In this document: positions 56,761 to 64,000 of the stretch, piece after piece
Position numbering within the stretch: the first letter of the stretch is position 1
Layout: each line of letters begins with the position of its first letter
Assembly (NCBI GenBank): GCA_030063045.1
Contig: JAQSEB010000183.1
Coordinates: forward strand, 186,001-250,000
Direction of reading: 5' to 3'
Source of the DNA: Pratylenchus scribneri
Lineage: Eukaryota > Nematoda > Chromadorea > Rhabditida > Pratylenchidae
Length of the DNA stretch: 64,000 nt
Translations under genes and position numbers: made by a program
Notes under the pieces: model-generated
Databases searched by the model: none
Told to the model about the DNA's origin: nothing
The model's input: the letters and a program-made list of their open reading frames with translations, nothing else

Positions 56761-57948
56761 ATGGAAAGCAGCAAATCAATTGGTTCGGACTATGACATCG
56801 CCCATGAGAAAAATCAAAAGCGCATGGAATTGTTAGCCAAATTGCGTGCTTTTGAATCAGCTGTGTGCCAAACCATCCGCAGTTTGGAAGAAGATAGCAT
56901 GGAATTAAAAGAAATTAAAAGTGAACCCTTCAGCCCAATTTTATTGGAGGAATATATGGAAGGAGTGAAAAGCCAATTAGATTTGGTTCGTGGAACCATT
57001 CTTGAAGGAAGTTTGGAGCTCCAAATTGAGCCCATCATTGATGCTGGGCTGCACCATGAATTGATTGGGTACGATATTATGGCACTTGAAGAATTTCGTT
57101 TTGGGCAAAACATGCAATCAATATGTGAGATAATGGTCGGAGACCCCTTTTTGAGCACTGGGAGTCAAATTCAGCCATTTGATGGCAACCCAAGTGTTTC
57201 TTTTACCCGTTGGTCGCAGAAATTTGAGGATATTTTATCTTTATTCACAACGCGATTGAGCGAGCAACAAAAGATTTGCCGACTCAAATTTTGCCTCGAG
57301 GGTCAAGCCAGGACTGAATTGGATTCAATCGAACCAAATAGCCTTGAGGAAGCGATTGCGCATCTCAAATCAAAATTTGAGAATGACAATACAAAAAGCA
57401 TCGCTCGACAAAAACTTTCGAGTTGCAAACAAATGCCAAGCGAAAAGATTTTTGAATTCGCAAATCGCTTAAATGAAGCAGTTCGCACCGCCTTGGCAGG
57501 CGAGGAAGAAAATATCATAAGGAAGCGCCTTTTGGAAGAATTTATGGATCGGCTGTTGCCAGACCTTCAATACGAGGTTAAGGCGCAAAGACCGAATGAG
57601 TATTCCAAAGCTTATGAAATAGCGCAGCAATATGAATTGCTTGCCCATTTAAAACGACCCTCTTATGCGAATGCCCAAGTGGCAGAATTAAGCGAAAGAA
57701 TTGAAGCTTTGGCGGTCCATAATAGGCGAAATGTGAAAAGCGCCTGCGGAAAATGTTTCAATTGCGGTTGGGGACCTCCGGATCCGGCTGAAATAGCCGA
57801 GGCAACGTCAGCTTCGGAAATTCACCTTCGAGAGCCGAGAGACCGACGACAGTATCGTAGAGAGCCGATGGACTTACAACGAGATTGCTGGGAGCCGACG
57901 GACACACCTCATCAGGATCGTTGGCTCAATGGGCGTTGGGAACTTTGA
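56761..57948 (+). CDS. Gag polyprotein, C-terminally fused and truncated
   Basis: 395 residues, starting 244 nt after the 5' LTR. Residues ~1-135 are acidic and helical. Residues ~139-300 are a retrotransposon Gag capsid domain (FDGNPSVSFTRWSQKFEDIL; later CRLKFCLEGQARTELDS and FEFANRLNEAVRTAL). At ~332-337 the first half of a CCHC zinc knuckle appears (CFNCG), but the His and last Cys are missing. From there the sequence switches to an Arg/Glu/Asp-rich tail (REPRDRRQYRREP), marking an internal deletion that joined gag to a distal part of the parent element. It could assemble particles in trans with a full-length relative, but RNA binding via the knuckle is probably impaired. Confidence 0.85.
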   Translation: MESSKSIGSDYDIAHEKNQKRMELLAKLRAFESAVCQTIRSLEEDSMELKEIKSEPFSPILLEEYMEGVKSQLDLVRGTILEGSLELQIEPIIDAGLHHELIGYDIMALEEFRFGQNMQSICEIMVGDPFLSTGSQIQPFDGNPSVSFTRWSQKFEDILSLFTTRLSEQQKICRLKFCLEGQARTELDSIEPNSLEEAIAHLKSKFENDNTKSIARQKLSSCKQMPSEKIFEFANRLNEAVRTALAGEEENIIRKRLLEEFMDRLLPDLQYEVKAQRPNEYSKAYEIAQQYELLAHLKRPSYANAQVAELSERIEALAVHNRRNVKSACGKCFNCGWGPPDPAEIAEATSASEIHLREPRDRRQYRREPMDLQRDCWEPTDTPHQDRWLNGRWEL

Positions 57949-57963
57949 ACGAGGGAAGGGAAA

Positions 57964-58449
57964 TGTGCTGTCTTCATTTGAATTATTTAATTTAATATTT
58001 AATTCTTTTAAATTCAATTTCTTAATTCTTATTTATTTATCAAACTCTCCCATTTGCCCCATTTTATTCCTGTCAATTATCCTATCGTAAAATTCATCCA
58101 TCCTCATTCCCTTTGGCATTTATTCATTTTCCCCTTATGTTGTAAATCCTTCTGGGCATTTTGCCCAATCCCCTTTTTGATGTCCACTTATCCTTCTGGC
58201 GAATATTCATATCGTGTATTGTCTCCTTATCCCCTTTTATCCCGCCCAATTTCTTGGCCTATTTAATCCGTCCCTTCTTCTACACATTCACCTTTTCCTG
58301 CCCACATTTTCATTACTCAATTGAAGCCCACTTTTATTTATCTCAATTGAAGTTATTTAATTTATTTTGGAAGTAAAGCTTATTTGGAAAATTGAGTTAA
58401 ATTAAAAGGGTTTGACTAAAGAACCGGAAGGCTCGGACAGAGCAATTTT
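57964..58449 (+). repeat. 3' LTR
   Basis: 486 bp. One C/T difference from the 5' LTR was seen (56149 against 58081 region). Confidence 0.9.
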
Positions 58450-59588
58450 AATATTGAGAAGTTTTCTTTTTTTTTCACAAATTTTTCGGAAAGAATTTTC
58501 TAAATTAGTGAACAATTGTCTTGATTCTTTATAATGATAATTGTGATGTGAAGAATGAAATAAATGGGCCTTATCGGCAACTGTCTTTGATTAATTTGTT
58601 GTTGATTAGAAATTTTGCTATGCCCAGCAAATCATTTTCTACTAAAGAGCAATTGGCTTATTTTACTAAGCATTGGTCCCTTCTTATTTTTAGTACAATT
58701 ACTTTCCTCCTCCCTCCCCTATCCAAACAACGAAAATAAGCCAATTTCCAATGGCCAATTGGCCCATTTCCCCTTTTCATTATCTATTCTATACTTCTTC
58801 CCTTTCGCTTTATTAGTTTGTGCCACGCCACGCGTCGTACCATCCTCCGAATTCCCATCTCGAGTCTCGACCAATTTTGTTTACCCCTTTTCCGACCCGA
58901 AAATCCTTCATTGGACAGATCCCATCATCAACAAAGCGAAAAATTAAATTAAGATATTTCATAGTTTTGTGCAAAATGCTAATTAAAATTAATAAATGGT
59001 TCGGATAAAAAATGAAATATTTAAGTTGTCGGATTTCTTCTTCCGAAAAATATTTCGTTTTATCTTTGCAAAATATTTTATTTTTGCTTTCATTTATATT
59101 TCATCTTTTATGAATTCTTTTCTTCCAACTTTATAATTTTTCGCCATCCACATCCCACCACCATTGCACAATCAATAATACATTTTATTCGATAAGAAAG
59201 ACACATGACTCCATCCAAATACAATTCCAGTTTTTTTGGGTTGCCTTGCCTATGCCTTTGTTCATTTCTCTTCTACTATATCTTTACTTTCGCTTGTCTC
59301 CTTACCATGACCTACCAATTTTTTGGAAGTTGTCATGAATTTATTTTATAACAAAAACATTGAATTTGTTTAAAATTTTTTAATTGATATTTTTAAGCTA
59401 AAATATGGCCAAATTGGCTGCATTTTAAGATCTATTCTCCTAAACTCTAGCTATATCCCAAATGGACGCTTATTAAATCCTAACATTGTTTATGACCAGC
59501 AGGATTTTTTAAATTGTTCTTTTTTTGCGTTATTATTTGTTACATAGGCCCAAACTAAAATGCATTTACATCCAATGGAAAATCCGCC
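58450..59588. other. spacer, C-rich on the plus strand
   Basis: Some frames (58615-58947) are hydrophobic and Pro/Ser-rich but have no splice or start support. No repeat family recognised. Confidence 0.4.
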
Positions 59589-60040
59589 AACATTGCTATT
59601 TAATAAATGCAAGAGGGCCGCATGGCAATGGCTTCCATTTTTAAGAGCCATTGGAGATTATTAACTCCCCCATTTATCTCTTTCTTTCTTTCTTCCGTAT
59701 CCTTATGCCCACCAACACTGCTATTTAAAAAAATGCAAGAGGATCGCGGTCGCGGGGTCAGAGTCAGAGGACAATGGCTTCGGCTTCCATTTTTTAAGAG
59801 CCATTGGAGATTATTAACTCCTTCATTTACCTCTTTCTTTTCTTTCTTCTTCCGTATCCTTCATGGTTCATGCCCAGTGCCCACCAACACTGCTATTTAA
59901 AAAAATGCAAGAGGGTCGCGGATCGCGGTCGCGGGGTCAGAGGACAAAGGCTTCCATTTTTAAAAGCCATTGGAGAATGGAGGTTATTAACTCTTTTTCA
60001 TTTACCTCTTTCTCTCTCTTCCCCAACTTAGGGCAAATAA
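59589..60040. repeat. three tandem copies of a 140-190-bp unit
   Basis: Each copy runs from CCAACA.TGCTATTTAA through ATGCAAGAGG, a GGTCGCGGGGTC block (absent in the first copy), GGCTTCCATTTTTAA, AGCCATTGGAGA and TTAACTC to a CTTTCT-rich tract. Confidence 0.8.
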
Positions 60041-60084
60041 TAATCGATAAAAAAGCATTACTTCGAGCGTCCCGCGCCCGCCAT

Positions 60085-60425
60085 TTTTAATGGAGCAGCA
60101 GCAGCAGATTTCTACGAAAATTGCGGTGGGCCTCCCATTCTCCGTTGAATACTCTGCATAGTTTTTTGACCCATCCATAAAACACAACTTGATAAATAAA
60201 ATAGGTAGAGTGGTAGCAGGATGCAGGACGGTTGAGCGTCCATTGAGACATTGGATTATTTACTCTAACCTTCCTTATTTTTCAATCTCCCCTCGTCATT
60301 GCCATTTTTTTGTATGAGAACAGCAGCAGATTTTTACAAAAATTTTCAGTTAAATATCCGTTGAGTTTCATCATAGTATTTGGCCCATCCATAACACAAC
60401 GAGATAATTAAAATAGGTATGTTGA
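60085..60425. repeat. diverged direct duplication of about 110 bp
   Basis: CAGCAGCAGATTTCTACGAAAATT...CCATCCATAAAACACAAC at 60098-60210 is repeated as CAGCAGCAGATTTTTACAAAAATT...CCATCCATAACACAAC at 60320-60420. Confidence 0.6.
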
Positions 60426-61100
60426 GGCTAGAAATTAGCTCAACAATTCAATAAAAGGGTGAATGGAAAATTGGATTGGTTTTGGGAATAGGAGGGAGGA
60501 TTTGTTGTAAAATTAAAATGCGAAGATTGAAGAATAAAACACGGCAACACAAAGACAGCAAATTGGAGTTGTTTTTATATGTAGGTTGGGAGAAAGATAG
60601 AATGCCTTAGACTCGTTGGTAGAAGTACAGTACACAAAGTTGTTGGATTTTTATTTATTCAGCGAATTTGAAATGTGATTGAGAGAGAGAAAAGTATAAA
60701 AAATTTATATTTATATCCAAAAATTTAATCCCCATTTTATTAATCCATTCATCCAATTCCAATTCCAAATCCTCATTTGCTCAATTTTCTTTCTTCCAAT
60801 CTTTGAATTAATTGACGGAGCCGGTGATCAAGGGATGGCCGGGCAGCAGCAGCACACACTGAAGGAAGGCAAATTTCCCAATTGCAAGACCAAATAATAA
60901 GTTTCACCCAATTAGGATTATTTATTGACCAAAGATCATAATTTATTTTCAATAGGGAATTAACGAAAATCCCAATAGGCCAAATCTTTTATCTTTTCAA
61001 AATTTAAATAACGAAAAATTAAATTAACAGAAAGAAAGGCCAAATTAATTTAACAACAAAATCAAAATTCTGTCTGTGACAGAAGCTCCAGGGCCCAAAT
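60426..61100. other. downstream flank of the 61101 gene
   Basis: No exon recognised. Likely contains the 3' UTR of the minus-strand gene. Confidence 0.35.
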
Positions 61101-61672
61101 TTATGGTGATTGTTGTTCCACCACACCATTTTCATCCTTCTTCTTTTCAGCCTCAACATTGGCATTGCCTTTGGCAGCATCGCCATTGCCTCTTTTCTTT
61201 TCAGTGCATTCCGCAAAATTGATGGCAATTTGGCGCAGAGATGTTGCCATCTCACGCTGAATTTCCAACTGCTTAACATGTTGCCGACGCAGCATGTCGT
61301 TTAGCTCCGAAATTGCAGTGACCAAATCCGGATTGTTGGCAGCCTGATTGGCGGGTTGAGGAGCACGGAACCACTTTTTGTTGTGGTTGTACGGCTTTCG
61401 GACAAATGAATTGCCATCCTCTGAATACGGTAAGGAAATTATTTCTTTTAAATATTTTTATCAAATTTTACCGTTATTTTGCTTTGATTGGCCATTGGCC
61501 TGTTGCAAAACATTTGGGCGGCTATTCATTGGAGGCACTGGAATATTTCAAGATAAAAAAGGGTTAAAAGAATAATATTTTTACCCTTCATTGTTCCAGA
61601 ATTGCCAGCCGATTGGGCCGATTGGGCATTCAGGAGCGCCTGGAGAGCGTTGATTTGTTGTTGGAGGTCCAT
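61101..61672 (-). CDS. Gln/Asn-rich protein with a coiled coil, function unknown
   Basis: Exons 61672-61585, 61537-61472 and 61420-61101 join in phase (two short introns) to 157 residues starting MDLQQQINALQALLNAQ. The N-terminal ~55 residues are Gln/Asn/Ser-rich. Next comes a basic-aromatic segment FVRKPYNHNKKWFRAP, then a helix ISELNDMLRRQHVKQLEIQR and a Lys/Glu/Asn-rich tail. No signal peptide or membrane segment. GC content and codon use are more balanced than in neighbouring frames and there is no lesion, so this is the most ordinary-looking gene of the window. A nucleic-acid or scaffold role would fit, but no family is recognised. Confidence 0.7.
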
Positions 61673-62147
61673 TTAGCAAATTAAATATTTAATTATTAAA
61701 TTTATTGAATGAAATTTGCTAAAATAAAAATGCAATTTAAGGGATTTTGCCAGAATCTGCTGAGCGAGGGGAACTTTGAATGGAAAAAATTGGAATGAAG
61801 AATACAATAGGATGATACTGTCTTTATATTCTCCTAAATAATCCTTTTTAGGATGAGAATTGGGCAAAAAATAAGTTCTTTTTGCATTATAGCTTTCCAA
61901 AATTTCCAAAAATAAATCTCCAATCAAGAATATATGTGAGAATTCGCTCTTTTTGAGGCATATTAGCCTTTTCTAAGTGAATTTGGGAATTTCCCAAATT
62001 TTTATTTAATCTCCAATCCAACAGAATAATTGACAGATGTCAATCAAAATTAAATGAATTAAATAAATGATAATAATAATAAATTAAAATAATTAATATT
62101 TACAAGGAATAAAAATCTATTTTCTTTATTTTTTAATCTTTCCTCTT
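61673..62147. other. spacer between the Q/N-rich gene and the envelope gene
   Basis: AT-rich; an AATAAA on the minus strand at about 62128 would serve the envelope/RING frame. No LTR was recognised here, so the 3' LTR of the envelope-bearing element is either absent or not identifiable from one copy. Confidence 0.4.
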
Positions 62148-63239
62148 TTAAACCAGGTCCAGCCCAATATCCAGGCGGCATAGCGGGCATGTGGACTCTT
62201 TGGCTAGCCACTGGTCTATGCAAATCTTATGGAATGAATGATTGCATGCCAATTCACGGCTAAGTCCCTCGAGGGGATCGAAACATATGGAACATTCTTC
62301 CATTTCCCCGGGAAGAGTGGCTGGTCTCATTACTAATCGAGTTCTATTTGCAATTCTTCCGGCTCGATTCTGATCATTAATTTTCCTTTTTAGCCAATCA
62401 AAAAAGCCAAAGAATAATAGAAAAGCAATAATTAATAAAATTAGGCTCAAAACAAGTAGGGGAACAATCACAATTCCCTTTTCAAGTGAAACGGTTTTTT
62501 CTAATTCGGCCTCTTTCATAGCAGCTTCATATAATTCTATTTCACTTTTAACTGAACCAAATAATGAGAGTATCAAAATAAATCGGGCTAGGGCCCTATA
62601 CCCTCTGAAAAAAGGGTTACATTTTATGATAAAATAGGCTAAAATTAATCCAAAAAAGACAATTGAAATGATCATTCCAATTAACTTTTTGTCCAAATTA
62701 ATTAGATTATAAGCCATATTTGTCAAAATATTCCCATAATTTTCTGCATTGGAAAAAATCTCTTTTCCAGAAATGCCTAATTCATTTGATTTTCTTGGAA
62801 TAAAGTTTAATTTTCCTTTCAATGAAAATAATGTGTCACCGGCACGGCATTTTACGGTACATTTGGTATCAATGGATGATTTTTCGAAAGGCAATATTGC
62901 GTGGTCGAATGTTCCGTTCTGGCTGCAGTGTGCGATGAATGTAATTCCATTTTCGCAATTAACTTCAGCCATTACAGTACCAAATGTAGAAGTACACTGG
63001 TAGTCGAATCGACCTCCAGTAGTACATTTATAACAGCCAAGGAGGGATAACGGTTCCAATTTACATGTGGACCTTATATTTTGCGTAATTAAACGCATCC
63101 CTTCCATTTTTGCCATGACCATTACGGGAATATAGGATCGCCATCCACATAATCCAAATTTAAAACCCCTTGGGGTAGGGGTAGTTTCGTATTTGAGTCC
63201 TCCATATATTTTTCCAAATTTAACTCTCTGCAATGGCAC
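62148..63239 (-). CDS. end of envelope protein fused to a transmembrane RING-H2 domain
   Basis: One open frame of 363 codons; only residues from about 40 on belong to the natural protein, the start being the overlap with the upstream frame. Residues ~45-165 are the Cys-rich end of the phlebovirus-Gc-like ectodomain. A membrane helix follows (~187-207, LIGMIISIVFFGLILAYFII), then a basic patch, a second hydrophobic stretch with a signal-like look (~217-232), a short acidic segment and another helix (~257-283). The C-terminus (~318-358) is a RING-H2: CSIC, then CNHSFHKIC and CPLC, spacing C-x2-C-x12-C-x-H-x2-H-x2-C-x10-C-x2-C. RING-H2 domains recruit E2 ubiquitin enzymes. No stop or splice signal separates the two parts. 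Confidence 0.75.
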   Translation of the reverse strand: MPLQRVKFGKIYGGLKYETTPTPRGFKFGLCGWRSYIPVMVMAKMEGMRLITQNIRSTCKLEPLSLLGCYKCTTGGRFDYQCTSTFGTVMAEVNCENGITFIAHCSQNGTFDHAILPFEKSSIDTKCTVKCRAGDTLFSLKGKLNFIPRKSNELGISGKEIFSNAENYGNILTNMAYNLINLDKKLIGMIISIVFFGLILAYFIIKCNPFFRGYRALARFILILSLFGSVKSEIELYEAAMKEAELEKTVSLEKGIVIVPLLVLSLILLIIAFLLFFGFFDWLKRKINDQNRAGRIANRTRLVMRPATLPGEMEECSICFDPLEGLSRELACNHSFHKICIDQWLAKESTCPLCRLDIGLDLV

Positions 63240-64000
63240 CGTACGGTTCCACTGTCATGATCAGGACGGCAAAAAGGACAAGATTCAATTGACAAACGGC
63301 AATTTTCCAACATTAAATCGGCATCAATTTCTAGAGGGCAATCTAGGTCCAATGGCAAATCTGGCACCAAAGCCGCTCCATATCCATTTGAAATAAATTT
63401 ACTGCCCAGAATTGGCATAGAAGGGCGCCCCGTAATAATGGGGGTTAAAGACAAATTTGCCCCTCTCCAATGAAATGTATATCCATTGTACAGATCTAAT
63501 TCTTCTTTTATTATTTCTCTACCGATTAATTCCAACGAAATTTCAGCAGATATGTAAAAATCCCAGTTTGGGCAGTAAAAATATTCGAAGACTGCCGTTC
63601 CCCTAGGGGTTGTTGGGACTATGTAATTTCTATAAAATAGACAGGCAGAATGGGGGGAGGCACATCCATTGAGCCAGAAACCAGTAGATTCTATACAAAA
63701 TGAATTCCCCGGTTTGTCCCTTCCTTCATGGAATTCCTGAATTGTTCCATTAGGAAGGAGATCTTTACAGAAATTTCCTTTACACGCTCCCATTCCAGGG
63801 CAACGTTTAGTTGATAAGGTTTCAATTTTATATGAACGTAACCATCCTAAAGTTTCACCCTTGCATTTTTGGGTAACTCCTTTTAATTGTATTGAAAATA
63901 TTCCGGCAAAATTTGATTGTGGGTCCTTAAGAATTTGTCGGACCACTTGTCCGGCAGGTAATAAGGTCATTTGGGTAACCCAATTAAATGAGCAAGTAGT
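63122..64000 (-). CDS. phlebovirus-Gc-like envelope glycoprotein, runs off the right edge
   Basis: The frame is open from the window edge to a TAA at 63124-63122. Its many Cys and conserved Trp/Gly positions match the nematode retro-element envelopes related to phlebovirus Gc (Phlebovirus_G2 family), known from C. elegans Cer7-type BEL/Pao elements (Malik, Henikoff and Eickbush 2000). These are class II fusion proteins of an enveloped ancestor. The continuation lies in another frame at 62148-63239, overlapping by about 118 nt, so a one-base register change lies near 63125-63140. It may be a mutation, a sequence error or recoding. The pol genes should lie beyond 64000. Confidence 0.75.
   Translation of the reverse strand, partial: TTCSFNWVTQMTLLPAGQVVRQILKDPQSNFAGIFSIQLKGVTQKCKGETLGWLRSYKIETLSTKRCPGMGACKGNFCKDLLPNGTIQEFHEGRDKPGNSFCIESTGFWLNGCASPHSACLFYRNYIVPTTPRGTAVFEYFYCPNWDFYISAEISLELIGREIIKEELDLYNGYTFHWRGANLSLTPIITGRPSMPILGSKFISNGYGAALVPDLPLDLDCPLEIDADLMLENCRLSIESCPFCRPDHDSGTVRCHCRELNLEKYMEDSNTKLPLPQGVLNLDYVDGDPIFP

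Larger units (their letters stand above)
56032..58449 (+). mobile_element. Gypsy-like gag-only LTR element, very young
   Basis: The 486-bp LTRs (56032-56517, 57964-58449) differ at a single site I could find. A purine tract GAGGGAAGGGAAA (57951-57963) precedes the 3' LTR. The primer site at 56519 begins TGGTGCCACTAGCCGGGAGT and, with the bases after it, complements a tRNA 3' end through the whole T arm. The only frame is gag; all of pol is missing. Flanks do not show a clean duplication (GTTTT and ATTTT next to a possible ...AGAGCA end). Confidence 0.9.

Noticed and set aside
58615..58947. 110-codon hydrophobic frame
   Set aside because: No start context, splice sites or recognisable domain; Pro/Ser/Phe bias follows the C/T-rich strand.

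Overview
The window reads as AT-rich nuclear DNA of a plant-parasitic nematode (tylenchid, most like a root-knot nematode). The pointers are short introns with GT..TTTCAG or TTTAAG borders, expanded nematode-type MATH-BTB and F-box families, serpentine-receptor fragments, a bacterial NodL/maltose-O-acetyltransferase-like gene of the kind described in root-knot nematodes as horizontally acquired, and a retro-element carrying a phlebovirus-Gc-like envelope as in C. elegans Cer7-type elements. The species call is inference.

Layout. 1-7.5 kb: a 1.5-kb TIR element, a lone 7TM exon, a TIR element with a 20-bp minisatellite, and a second serpentine-receptor gene (minus) whose first intron holds a 2.4-kb LTR element. 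7.5-13.7 kb: MITEs, a NodL-like gene (minus) head-to-head with a SPRY fragment (plus), a second SPRY fragment, and a small gene whose middle exon is split by a hAT element with a perfect 8-bp target duplication. 14.2-25.3 kb: two tandem ten-exon F-box/LRR paralogues (minus), each with one lesion in the F-box exon and each with a minisatellite in the same intron (22-bp units in one, about 71 units of 29 bp in the other). 26.3-34.5 kb: three tandem MATH-BTB genes (plus), the third intact, plus the start of a fourth. 35.5-40.4 kb: a secreted, helix-rich protein gene whose first intron appears to be a transposon inserted in an exon. 41.6-55.3 kb: three tandem copies (minus) of another small secreted protein family with conserved upstream DNA, accompanied by decayed MATH-BTB tails. 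56.0-58.5 kb: a very young gag-only Gypsy-like element. 58.5-62 kb: tandem duplications and one clean three-exon gene. 62.1-64.0 kb: the 3' end of an envelope-bearing retro-element (minus) whose envelope frame runs into a transmembrane RING-H2 domain; it runs off the right edge.

The genes do not form an operon. A theme is ubiquitin-ligase substrate-receptor types (F-box for SCF, MATH-BTB for Cul3, RING-H2, SPRY), all in young, tandem, partly broken copies, beside secreted-protein families. This is typical accessory DNA.

The most unusual signal is in the repeats. At least nine foldback elements share one palindromic core but have different outer arms, while one type of outer arm surrounds two unrelated cores. 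Three of the foldbacks carry later insertions at the same internal site. Exon joins were made by eye from GT/AG sites and frame, without transcripts or database searches.
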